Assembly: GCA_030427905.1 (NCBI GenBank)
Contig: JAUICL010000002.1
Location: forward strand, 744,001 to 808,000
Reading direction: 5' to 3'
Length of the DNA stretch: 64,000 nt
Origin: Bacteroidia bacterium
GTDB lineage: Bacteria > Bacteroidota > Bacteroidia > Flavobacteriales_D > Cryomorphaceae
The notes beneath the pieces were generated by a model that saw only the letters and a list, made by a program, of their open reading frames with translations, was not told the origin of the DNA and did no database searches. Shown one piece after another: positions 41,648 to 49,925 of this stretch (the first letter of the stretch is position 1; every line of letters begins with the position of its first letter). A program made the position numbers and the translations under genes.

Positions 41648-42022
41648 TCATTTCTTCCTTTTAGATGACCTCTTCTCTAATAAAATTAGTGCAAATGTAC
41701 ACCACGGTACAGCCGAGATTACTCCAAGAGAAATTTGTGCCTTTAGTTTGTTCGCGTCTATTTGGTAAAGCTCAGCAAGCTGCCAATTTTCAACAAGATT
41801 TAGGTCTCCTTTCAGCTGAGAATAAACGCCAAACAAAGAAATACCAACACACAAGAATGAAAGTATTTTATTCTTTAGAAAAATGGAACTTATTACCAAA
41901 TACAAAATCGCCAGAACTCCCAAAGCAATAAATACATCAGATGTAAACCCGACAACAATGCCAACGGCAAAAAATGCAGATAAGGTCATTCCAACAAACA
42001 CAAGTATCGATAGTTTCGCCAT
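41648..42022 (-). CDS. Small membrane protein of unknown function
   Basis: From the ATG at 42022 the protein is 124 residues with four membrane helices: LSILVFVGMTLSAFFAVGIV, DVFIALGVLAILYLVISSIF, ILSFLCVGISLFGVYSQL, and LGVISAVPWCTFALILLE, ending in a very basic tail (EKRSSKRKK). No family is recognised. It is downstream of two secreted-protein genes on the same strand, with a 58-bp gap. Confidence 0.65.
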   Translation of the reverse strand: MAKLSILVFVGMTLSAFFAVGIVVGFTSDVFIALGVLAILYLVISSIFLKNKILSFLCVGISLFGVYSQLKGDLNLVENWQLAELYQIDANKLKAQISLGVISAVPWCTFALILLEKRSSKRKK

Positions 42023-42080
42023 CACCAATCATAAATTAGTCTTTGAAGCACACGATTAGACTTCGATTCGTTTTTTCACC

Positions 42081-42584
42081 CTAACTATCTAGAATTCTGT
42101 TCACTAGGGTTTGAAGTTTGTTGAATCCAACTCGATCGATTTGAATGGTCCAATTTGCTGAGACTCCAAACGACTTCGTCCTTTCACATTCAAAGCAGAT
42201 TTCTACGATCCCTACCAAACTTGCTTGATCATTGTAAAAGAGTACAACATGTCTGGGAATATAGCACTCAGATACTTCTTCTATTTCAGAAGAACCAGGT
42301 GATATATTGAAAAGTAGATCAAGGATATCATCCTGATTTCTCTGATTAACTTCTCTCAAGTTGGTTATTCGTGTCGTATCAAGCCCATTTCTTGAAATGA
42401 TAGATTCAAAGTACTCAACCTTGACGGTGTCAATCTCATCAGAATTATTGAATCGAATGGATTCATGTTCAATAGGCAATAGTTCACCTACCTTCATAGA
42501 TGTATACGCTTCAGCAGCACCTTGTCCACATTGCCCTGAGCTTATAAATGCCATACTAAGCGCTACGAACAAGTATTTGATCAA
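42081..42584 (-). CDS. Secreted protein of unknown function
   Basis: The 167-residue protein has a probable signal peptide (IKYLFVALSMAFISSGQCGQ). The start is a TTG that overlaps the TGA of the upstream gene (TTGA), an unusual but plausible coupling, because the next ATG would cut into the signal peptide. Two cysteine pairs are visible (SECYIPRHVVLFYNDQ and VEICFECERT). No family is recognised. Confidence 0.62.
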   Translation of the reverse strand: MIKYLFVALSMAFISSGQCGQGAAEAYTSMKVGELLPIEHESIRFNNSDEIDTVKVEYFESIISRNGLDTTRITNLREVNQRNQDDILDLLFNISPGSSEIEEVSECYIPRHVVLFYNDQASLVGIVEICFECERTKSFGVSANWTIQIDRVGFNKLQTLVNRILDS

Positions 42585-43201
42585 GGCAACTTAAGCTCAA
42601 GTGTGTTTAGAAACAGCTCTATAATCTCCCGATCTTCATCAAATTCTTCAGACAACAACATGGTTACAACAACCACTCCCTCATCCTTTCCGCCATAAGA
42701 AGCTACCGTATAAACTTCCTTTTGTCCTTTATAGGTCAATGTTGCTTGAATTCCCTGGATTATGTGCCCACTCTTCAACTCCTTCTTGAAATCTGACTCA
42801 GATTTCGAATAACCATAACTCACACTCTCTTTAGTTATCTCATTTAGAAATAATCGGTTCATTCCATCTGGGTTCATGGTTTTATACTTTTGCACCATAA
42901 AACCGTTGCCTGTAGCCTTCATAATCATGCACTGCTCTATCCCATACTCAATATCGGTATTTGAAACGCTCAAAGACTTGTCGTGCGAAAAGGAGATCAT
43001 GTCGTCTGAATAAGTTTGGATATCAGCCTGGACTATTTTGATGGAAAGTTTTTCCCCTTCAGGTGTTGTGTACTGAAATGGTCGGTTTAAATCTGTTTGG
43101 GCTGAGTCTTCTCCAATTACAATAATGTAGTTCCCCTTGTCTTGTCCTATGCCGACCAATCCAACAAGCATCGACACTAGCATTAAAATTATTCTATTCA
43201 T
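42581..43201 (-). CDS. Secreted protein of unknown function
   Basis: The 206-residue protein starts with a signal peptide (MNRIILMLVSMLVGLVGIG). The mature part has alternating strands and a repeated Ser/Thr-rich pattern: KGNYIIVIGEDSAQTDLNRP, KMMKATGNGFMVQKYKTMNP-like MIMKATGNGFMVQKYKTM, and TVASYGGKDEGVVVVTMLLS. It resembles proteins with PsbP/DUF-type beta-sheet folds but I cannot name a family. It is followed by the coupled 42081 gene. Confidence 0.65.
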   Translation of the reverse strand: MNRIILMLVSMLVGLVGIGQDKGNYIIVIGEDSAQTDLNRPFQYTTPEGEKLSIKIVQADIQTYSDDMISFSHDKSLSVSNTDIEYGIEQCMIMKATGNGFMVQKYKTMNPDGMNRLFLNEITKESVSYGYSKSESDFKKELKSGHIIQGIQATLTYKGQKEVYTVASYGGKDEGVVVVTMLLSEEFDEDREIIELFLNTLELKLP

Positions 43202-43321
43202 CTTTCTGATTTCATACTAAGCAAATCGGTTTGCTTTACCCGTGCTAAAATGATAGTTTAATTCGAATTATGAGCAATTTTCTCTTCTAAATTCCTGAAT
43301 CAGCAAAACTAAGTTGACCAA

Positions 43322-44701
43322 TCATCTCCGAACCACCTTTCTCGTATCTTTCATTCCATCAATGGCAATAGCCTGAATGACGTATATGCCTTTAGACAGG
43401 TGAGAAAGATCATACCTGACTTCCTTGGTCGCAGAAGCACCTTGAAAAACGATGTTACCCTTAAAATCGACTACTTGAACATTGATTTTTTCCGACACCA
43501 AATTGCTTTCCACCACTATATTGAGCTCATTCTGAAAGGGATTGGGATATACTTTGGCAATTTTGAATACTCTGGTCTTTTTCCGTCGATATAAAAGAAA
43601 TGTTGTCAAACCAATCGCTAGAATCCCAGCTCCTATTCCGCCAATCACTAAGTTTTGATTTCGCTCAGCTTCTATGCGCTCTTCTTCTTGTTTATGTATG
43701 TAGGTAAGCACTTCATCTGGAAGCGTCAGGCGTATATCAGGATTCGAAAACAAGAGCGTGTCGTTGGTGAAGCCGAATGTGATGGAGTGCTCGCTACCAG
43801 CAAATCCGGCGATGTTGGATTGATAATCGAGGGCGTAAACCGATTTGAGCTGACGACTAATATTTAGGTAGATTTCCTGAAGCTTTTCTGGATCATCTGT
43901 TTTGTAATACAGTCCATTCGCGGAGTCAGCTATCATCGTCAATGTAGAGTCCCACACATTTCCCAAGCCAATGATGTAAATGGGGATTTGCATATCGGCA
44001 GACTTTTCGATGACATCAGAAACCGTATTTTTTGATTCATTATCGAGCCCGTCCGTTAGGGCGACTATTGCCGATTTCTGGCCACTTTTTTTAGCCAGAT
44101 GAGTCATAGTATGAATAAGCGCATCATAAAAGGCCGTTCCGAAATTGGCATACATGGAATTCACTTTTGATGCCAGCATTGTAGTGTCTTGAGTAGGTCC
44201 TATAATAGAATCGGTATACGACGAGAACCCTGCAATGAGAATTGAATCGGACTGTAACTCGCTGCTTGAAATGAAAGCGCGTACGCCATTCTTGGCATGC
44301 TCGATAGGCAAAGGCAACTGCCACAACGAATCAATCTCTCTTGGCGTCCAATTGTGGTCATGCATAGAATCTGGAACATAAGGGTACCCCATAGAGCCAG
44401 AGTGATCAAAAACAAGGGCGATATCTATTATCTCGCTCTGGCTGATGTTTACAAGATCTATGATTTGACAGGAGTCACCATTTTCAGAAACAGTCAAATC
44501 TTCCACTTCGATATCCCAGAGCGGTATACCAGTGCTATCACGGGCTTGAAAAACAACTTGAATGATCGGAAATGAATCTGGAAATACCTGAATAACAGAA
44601 AGGTCAAAAACTCTCTTTGATTCAATTTCAGTCTCCACCTGTGCCCCAACAGGTCGAATGGCAATAAGAAAAAATGCCAGAATAGTGATAGCGTGTTTCA
44701 T
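43322..44701 (-). CDS. von Willebrand A protein with T9SS sorting domain
   Basis: From the ATG at 44701 the protein is 459 residues with a signal peptide (HAITILAFFLIAIRPVGAQ). A VWA domain follows with the metal-ion-dependent adhesion site VALVFDHSGSMGYPY (DxSxS), the second-site ALTDGLDNES, and flanking beta strands. A membrane helix (NLVIGGIGAGILAIGLTTFL) and basic segment (YRRKKTRVFK) separate it from a T9SS type A C-terminal domain (VYPNPFQNELNIVVE). The membrane helix before a sorting domain is unusual. VWA domains bind proteins through the metal site. Confidence 0.88.
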   Translation of the reverse strand: MKHAITILAFFLIAIRPVGAQVETEIESKRVFDLSVIQVFPDSFPIIQVVFQARDSTGIPLWDIEVEDLTVSENGDSCQIIDLVNISQSEIIDIALVFDHSGSMGYPYVPDSMHDHNWTPREIDSLWQLPLPIEHAKNGVRAFISSSELQSDSILIAGFSSYTDSIIGPTQDTTMLASKVNSMYANFGTAFYDALIHTMTHLAKKSGQKSAIVALTDGLDNESKNTVSDVIEKSADMQIPIYIIGLGNVWDSTLTMIADSANGLYYKTDDPEKLQEIYLNISRQLKSVYALDYQSNIAGFAGSEHSITFGFTNDTLLFSNPDIRLTLPDEVLTYIHKQEEERIEAERNQNLVIGGIGAGILAIGLTTFLLYRRKKTRVFKIAKVYPNPFQNELNIVVESNLVSEKINVQVVDFKGNIVFQGASATKEVRYDLSHLSKGIYVIQAIAIDGMKDTRKVVRR

Positions 44702-44857
44702 AGGTTCTTCAGTCAACTAAAATTTGATCAGTTTGATTAATGTCTTCAGACACCAATTGGTTCTCTACCTTGATCAAATTCACTCCGTTCATTACTGACC
44801 TAAATATGCGAAATAAAAAAGTCTTCTCGGATGCAGTTGAAATCCTTCATCCGAACT

Positions 44858-45505
44858 CTACAAATACCCCATATATATCAAAGTCATCACAGCGGTATTA
44901 TACACCCCGTGACAAATAATGGGATACCAGAGATTTCGTTTGAAATACAGGAAAAGAGCCAAGTAGACGGCTCCAACCAAGGTAGCATTGATCAGCCCAG
45001 CAGCACCCAGCTGGAAGTGGTAAGCGCCAAAGATCAATGCCGTAACCAAGAAGCTCAGCTTTGTGGCGTACTCCCCATCAAGGATCTTCTCCAGGCGGGT
45101 GAAGATAAAACCGTGGAAGACGATTTCTTCATAAAGCCCACCGATCACCCAGCCCATCACTACGAGTAGCAAGTACTGCGCTTTGCTTTCGCGGATGGTC
45201 TCATACAGCGATAAATCTCCTTCTTCGAAGGTGATAAAGCTCTCCAAAATGGGAAAGAAGATCAATTGCATAAAAGCCAGCGTTAGCAGTGCCACGCCGA
45301 CCCCAACAGGGATGGCTTTCCATTCAAACCGCTTCAAGCTAAAGCCGATATCTGCAAAGGTCTCCTTCCGGTACTTCAAAGCCAGCAATACCAAGACGAT
45401 AATGGGAATGCTGTAGCTGAAGAATGGCATTAGCTCCAGGTGCGGGAACACCGCTATTGCAAGGATGGTGAATAAGTCGAGTAAGGTTTTTCCGGCATTC
45501 CCCAC
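44858..45505 (-). CDS. CPBP-family intramembrane protease, copy A
   Basis: The 215-residue protein has about seven membrane helices. CPBP (Abi) motifs are visible: GLYEEIVFHGFIFTRLEK, ALIFGAYHFQLGA (FxxxH) and YPIICHGVYNTAV (HxxxN). The first motif has EExxxH where the family usually has EExxxR. The start is GTG at 45505. The protein is about 85-90% identical to copy B at 47.4-48.1 kb, and the pair flanks an ABC transporter. Members process prenylated proteins or confer bacteriocin self-immunity. Confidence 0.88.
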   Translation of the reverse strand: MGNAGKTLLDLFTILAIAVFPHLELMPFFSYSIPIIVLVLLALKYRKETFADIGFSLKRFEWKAIPVGVGVALLTLAFMQLIFFPILESFITFEEGDLSLYETIRESKAQYLLLVVMGWVIGGLYEEIVFHGFIFTRLEKILDGEYATKLSFLVTALIFGAYHFQLGAAGLINATLVGAVYLALFLYFKRNLWYPIICHGVYNTAVMTLIYMGYL

Positions 45506-45587
45506 AATAAAGTTCCGTAAGAATTAGATAAAAGTCATTTATTCGGGTGGGAATTGCACTTGTTCTATGTGAAACATTTCGAAAGTC

Positions 45588-45645
45588 GGTAGCTCCAATT
45601 TTATCCCGACCGGAGCTACCTAATTGAGATACGAACCAGTATCTC
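45588..45645. other. Two adjacent hairpins between copy A and the ABC transporter genes
   Basis: GGTAGCTCC (45588-45596) pairs perfectly with GGAGCTACC (45612-45620), and GAGATAC (45626-45632) pairs with GTATCTC (45639-45645), followed by TTTT. Both lie in the 158-bp gap between the ATPase stop codon and copy A. In the minus direction no T tract follows, so they may be transcript stabilisers or a weak attenuator, not a standard terminator. Confidence 0.5.
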
Positions 45646-45663
45646 TTTTCCGATTAAGGTGAC

Positions 45664-46344
45664 CTACTTTAGCTTCAATTGGTCAATCTTGTTTCCTATG
45701 GTTCCAGCCTTCATCTCGCGTTCCAAATCTTTGAACCCATCCTTCTGAACGGCCTTTATTGGCGCGCCTTTTTTCAAAAGGTATATCTCATCGCATATGT
45801 CAGCGAGTGTAGAGAAAATGTGAGAAGAAACAAGGACTGTTTTCCCCAAGTCCTTCAGTTTTAAAATCACTTCGGTCAGGACGAGATTACTCTGGATATC
45901 CACACCATTAAATGGCTCGTCGAGAATAAAATACTCGTTTTCCTGAAGAAGGATTGCAGTCAGAGCCAACTTCTTTTTCATTCCTGTGGAATAGGTGGAT
46001 GCGTATTGATTAAGCGGCAGTTCAAAGATGTTTCTCGCGTCAATATCCACATTCTCTTTCTTGCGGGCATTGCATAGGAGCCTTATGTATTCCTTCCCAG
46101 TGATTTTTGAAAAGAAAAAGGGCTCAGTAAGAAGCAATCCGAGGTTATTTTTGAGTGGAGTCAAATCTGAAGTGACCACACCTTCGCAGGGCTCCAAGCC
46201 GGCGATGCACTTAAACAAGGTGGTTTTACCTGCACCATTCTCCCCTACTATTCCATATATCCTTCCCTTAGTAAACTCCAGGGAGATACCGCTCAACACC
46301 ATGTTTTTGCCGTAAGATTTGCTCAGCTCATCGACTCGAATCAT
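45664..46344 (-). CDS. ABC transporter ATP-binding protein
   Basis: The 226-residue protein has all nucleotide-binding motifs: Walker A GENGAGKTTLFKC, signature YASTYSTGMKKKLALTA, Walker B YFILDEPFNGVD and the switch VSSHIF. It is of the exporter type (CcmA/YhaQ-like) in which a separate membrane subunit is used. Its start overlaps the stop of the membrane gene by 17 bp, so the two make one transporter. Flanking CPBP proteases suggest the cargo is a peptide or lipopeptide; this is inferred. Confidence 0.94.
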   Translation of the reverse strand: MIRVDELSKSYGKNMVLSGISLEFTKGRIYGIVGENGAGKTTLFKCIAGLEPCEGVVTSDLTPLKNNLGLLLTEPFFFSKITGKEYIRLLCNARKKENVDIDARNIFELPLNQYASTYSTGMKKKLALTAILLQENEYFILDEPFNGVDIQSNLVLTEVILKLKDLGKTVLVSSHIFSTLADICDEIYLLKKGAPIKAVQKDGFKDLEREMKAGTIGNKIDQLKLK

Positions 46345-47257
46345 CTAGAAGTGGTTTTAGTTTGTTTATCGACTTGATATAGAAATACGGAATAAGGGCC
46401 ACCAACAAAGGTGAAAAGTAAATGGACATTGCAATGATGATCCCTTCTGAAAGCCCAATTTCTCTCGGAAATGCTGAATACTTGGCCAGAATGATGGTCC
46501 ATAGAAACAAAAAACTGAGTCCAGAATAAAACAAGATGACATCGAATTGGGTAGGGAAAAACGCCAAGAGCGTGATGAAAACCGGAGCTACCAGAATGGA
46601 CAGATGTGCTGAAGCCACCAGCACCTTGTTTATCACGAAAGTTCTCGGGGAACTGGCATGAGCCCAGACATAGTATTTGGGCTCTGGCTTGGTGTAAAAG
46701 TTGAGCGCTACGAATGTGATCAAGGCCATCGAAAAAATTCCCAGATTGAGATTATCCACTCTGATCGAAATGGGCATAATAGCATAAGACATCAAAATGA
46801 TGGCGAGAGATTTTCTGAACCCCACGGCAAACTCGAAAGGTCTTTTGGAAAAGGGCGTTGGAATGGTAAAACTCGCATTGGACTCGAAAGAAACCAGGGC
46901 TAGCACCATTGATGCAAGAAACAAGGCAGCTGACTCCGTGAAAAATGAATGACTCAGGAGAACCGCGATGAACGGAAGGCACAAGATTGCGTTCTCGAAC
47001 AGCCGAATTCGATTTTTCACTTTATCACCAAATGTAGATCGCAAAAAGTTGATTCTGTTCTTATCCGTCAACCGGAATAGAACACTCAGACTAGCCAGGA
47101 TCACAAAGTATTTGGCAAATTCGGATTTTTGGAAAATGTACTCCGAGACCAAAACAAAACCGACCAAGCCGAGCAGATATCCAAGCAGTGGTTCCACCCC
47201 CGCGTCCTTCATCTTGCGGTTGGTCATGACTATTTGTAAACGAAAGTATTCTAGCAT
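46328..47257 (-). CDS. ABC transporter membrane subunit (putative)
   Basis: The 309-residue protein has about eight to nine membrane helices (LLGYLLGLVGFVLVSEYIFQ, ILCLPFIAVLLSHSFF, ALFLASMVLALVSFES, YSGLSFLFLWTIILAKYSAF, EGIIIAMSIYFSPLLVALIP). It does not match a named permease family that I can recall, but it overlaps the ATP-binding protein gene by 17 bp and is in the same orientation, so it is presumably the partner. Substrate unknown. Confidence 0.78.
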   Translation of the reverse strand: MLEYFRLQIVMTNRKMKDAGVEPLLGYLLGLVGFVLVSEYIFQKSEFAKYFVILASLSVLFRLTDKNRINFLRSTFGDKVKNRIRLFENAILCLPFIAVLLSHSFFTESAALFLASMVLALVSFESNASFTIPTPFSKRPFEFAVGFRKSLAIILMSYAIMPISIRVDNLNLGIFSMALITFVALNFYTKPEPKYYVWAHASSPRTFVINKVLVASAHLSILVAPVFITLLAFFPTQFDVILFYSGLSFLFLWTIILAKYSAFPREIGLSEGIIIAMSIYFSPLLVALIPYFYIKSINKLKPLLDDSSR

Positions 47258-47407
47258 TTAATCGTTCGGTTCTGCCATATGCATGTTCTGTCACACCGAG
47301 AATTCTATCAAAATAACGAAGATAAAATACTCGGATTGTTTGACTAAGTTTTAATCTCAAAGTTCAGATGTTCATGAACTTGTCCAACTACCTGACTCCA
47401 GATGAAA

Positions 47408-48052
47408 CTACAAATACCCCAAGTAAATCAAGGTCATCACGGCCGTATTGTACAACCCGTGACAGATAATGGGGTACCAGAGATTTCGTTTGAAAAATAG
47501 GAATAGAGCCAGATAAACCATCCCAACTATAGTGGCATTGATAAGCCCAGGAGCACCCAACTGGAAGTGGTAAGCGCCAAAGATCAAGGCCGTAACCAAG
47601 AAGCTCAGTTTTGTGGCGTACCTCCCGCCAAAGATCTTCTCTAGGCGAGTGAACATAAACCCGTGGAAGACGATTTCTTCATAAAGCCCACCGATCACCC
47701 AGCCCATCACCACGAGTAGCAAATACTGCGCTTTGCTTTCTCGGATGGCATCGTAGAGCGCAACATCTTCTTCCGAGAAGGTGACAAAGTTTTCTAAAAC
47801 GGGAAAGAAGATCAATTGCATAAAAGCTAGGGTGAGCAGTGCTACGCCTACCCCAACAGGGATGGCTTTCCATTCAAACCGCTTCAAGCTAAAACCGATA
47901 TCGGCAAAAGTCTCCTTCCGGTACTTCAGGGCCAGCAGTACCAAGATGATGATGGGAATGCTGTAGCTGAAGAATGGCATTAGCTCCAGATGCGGGAACA
48001 CGGCTATAGAGAGGACGATAAATAGGTCGAGTATGGTTTTTTTGGGGTTCAT
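47408..48052 (-). CDS. CPBP-family intramembrane protease, copy B
   Basis: The 214-residue protein is a close paralogue of copy A (85-90% identical by reading), with the same CPBP motifs: GLYEEIVFHGFMFTRLEK (EExxxH), FGAYH and HGLYN. The nucleotide similarity begins at the stop codon (CTACAAATACCCCA) and ends at the start region, so only the coding sequences are alike, not the flanks. ATG start at 48052. It lies upstream of the ABC pair in the same orientation. Confidence 0.88.
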   Translation of the reverse strand: MNPKKTILDLFIVLSIAVFPHLELMPFFSYSIPIIILVLLALKYRKETFADIGFSLKRFEWKAIPVGVGVALLTLAFMQLIFFPVLENFVTFSEEDVALYDAIRESKAQYLLLVVMGWVIGGLYEEIVFHGFMFTRLEKIFGGRYATKLSFLVTALIFGAYHFQLGAPGLINATIVGMVYLALFLFFKRNLWYPIICHGLYNTAVMTLIYLGYL

Positions 48053-48144
48053 GCTAAGACGCTGTAAACGTAATGTTTATTGGGCTATGATGGAAATAGG
48101 TCTCCCATGAGCTGATATAGCCTGCAAAGGTTTTTTTGTCAAAC

Positions 48145-49059
48145 TCAATCCATAAAAGTCAACCATTCAGTCTGATAATCAAGCTGAAACTTTCGAAGAC
48201 CACGAAGGGCATTGCCCCCCAGCGCACCTACGATCTCGGCGTCCATAAAGTAGTCGGACATCACCTGAAAATTGGAGTCGGCACGTTTGACAAAGGCCAC
48301 GGGGCCAACGGTTTTATGTCCAATCTTCACTTCAGGAACCACGATCAGATCCGCTTTCCTCCCAAAAGAGCGATCGGCATTGGCGATAAAAGTCCACTGG
48401 GGGTGTTTGGCTCGCCAATGGTCAAAGGTCGTGGCGTTTATAAAACTGGTGGCAACCAGCTCCGCTTCACCAAGTATTCCTTGAGCTTTGGCTGACAATA
48501 TGGCCTGTGCTCCAGTGTCGAAAAGCATGGATAGGGTATCTGGCCCCACCACGATTTCGATGCGAGGAAGGTGGTGAGTGTGATTCCCTGCCGTATCATG
48601 TCGGAAGTGCAGGTCCACTCCCCGACCCGTCTGCCTTCTATTCAACTCGGGCTCCACGATCCACGATAGCGTTTTGTTTTCGTAATCGAATTCCCAGACC
48701 TTATCGGCAAACCACTCCCTCCCGAACATCCCATCGCTCCTAGCCGCCTTGTCCTTAGCGAAATGAATTTCTTTAATAGCCGGAGCAGGAAGATTGTCAT
48801 GAGCCAGGATTTCCGCAAGGCCAGACTCGACCCAAAGATTTTTCCGCGAGCGCTTGAGACCCAGCTTTTTTAAGCCCGTATGATAGAGAAAGTTTTTCCC
48901 GCCCGTATCAGTGTACATCGCCAGGGTATCTCCTTCAATGGGGATGGCAAGCCGTATCAAGTCGTTCTCAAAAACGGCCGGCAGGTCCACTCTCGTGGGC
49001 TGCTGGATCGACAGGATAAGCGCTAAGGCTTTGAGGATATGGGGGATGGTTCTGGGCAT
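48145..49059 (-). CDS. Retropepsin-like aspartic protease domain protein
   Basis: The 304-residue protein has an N-terminal hydrophobic stretch (IPHILKALALILSIQ) and two aspartic-protease-like lobes. Each lobe has an active-site-like triad: MYTDTGGKNFLYH near residue 50 and SMLFDTGAQAILSAKA near 176. Each is followed by a hydrophobic-hydrophobic-glycine element (MFGREWF, and IVGALGGNALRG). This is how pepsin-type or tandem retropepsin proteins look, while most bacterial retropepsin-like proteins have a single DTG. Peptidase activity is inferred. Confidence 0.72.
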   Translation of the reverse strand: MPRTIPHILKALALILSIQQPTRVDLPAVFENDLIRLAIPIEGDTLAMYTDTGGKNFLYHTGLKKLGLKRSRKNLWVESGLAEILAHDNLPAPAIKEIHFAKDKAARSDGMFGREWFADKVWEFDYENKTLSWIVEPELNRRQTGRGVDLHFRHDTAGNHTHHLPRIEIVVGPDTLSMLFDTGAQAILSAKAQGILGEAELVATSFINATTFDHWRAKHPQWTFIANADRSFGRKADLIVVPEVKIGHKTVGPVAFVKRADSNFQVMSDYFMDAEIVGALGGNALRGLRKFQLDYQTEWLTFMD

Positions 49060-49092
49060 TGATTTCTATCTAAAAACTGATTCACAGCACAT

Positions 49093-49752
49093 TTACAGGC
49101 GTCTTACTATATACCTATGAGCATACTTATCTGTTGAAACTAAACACTCGTAATGATCAGCTTGGACGCCAACAACCTTAACTTTTAAGACATATGTTGG
49201 ATCATCGATAGGAGTCAAAAAGTACTCACAGTCCGATTTCCAATCCACCTCGTACTCGATTCTAACTGATGTTTCCTTGTTTACTTGAATTTGTCGATCA
49301 CCTTCTCTTGTGATTGTGATATTCTCTGATTCAAATGCACCATTTTTTATATCAGTACAATCCAGGTTTGGTGGAATTACAACATCGTCGTACTTTTTCA
49401 TGGATTTGAAGTCGAATCCCATTACATCCCGCATATACAAGCCATATCCAAATACAAAAAGCAAAAAGATCAAAATTACTCCTGTACTCAGAGGAAAGGC
49501 CCTTTCAAACTTCTTCGCGTAAGTTCGTTTTTTGTAAGGGATAAAAGCAAATAGTGCACCGACCCCTGCTCCGATCCCGAAAAAGATTATCATGACAGTT
49601 GCAGAATAGAGCATCCAAATGAATGCTCCAAAGTTTCTTTGATCGTCAGATGGATTAAGAAGTAAATCCTGAAGGACAAAGTTTGGAATTAGTAATGCGA
49701 CTACTATTATCCAGATAGTTTTAAGCTTTAACTGAAAACGGTTTTTTGGCAT
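49093..49752 (-). CDS. Membrane protein of unknown function
   Basis: The 219-residue protein has three membrane helices (KTIWIIVVALLIPNFVLQDL, FIWMLYSATVMIIFFGIGAG, LSTGVILIFLLFVFGYGLYM) then a soluble C-terminal domain of about 110 residues that looks beta-rich (RIEYEVDWKSDCEYFLTPID, YVLKVKVVGVQADHYECLVS). Four cysteines are in the soluble part (DCTD, SDCEY, YECLV). No family is recognised. Confidence 0.7.
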   Translation of the reverse strand: MPKNRFQLKLKTIWIIVVALLIPNFVLQDLLLNPSDDQRNFGAFIWMLYSATVMIIFFGIGAGVGALFAFIPYKKRTYAKKFERAFPLSTGVILIFLLFVFGYGLYMRDVMGFDFKSMKKYDDVVIPPNLDCTDIKNGAFESENITITREGDRQIQVNKETSVRIEYEVDWKSDCEYFLTPIDDPTYVLKVKVVGVQADHYECLVSTDKYAHRYIVRRL

Positions 49753-49925
49753 AAGTTCTTTGGTTTCGCTCTTTTTATTTTATGTCAATTCACTTTCGTT
49801 GAAACATATATCCCACATTGGAAATAGCTCCAATTTACTCTGTTAAGCTGCTTCACCAAATATGCGGATAAACAATATCGCAATGGTGGTCAAGATTCAG
49901 AGAATGTTCTTTGAATTCAGTTCTC

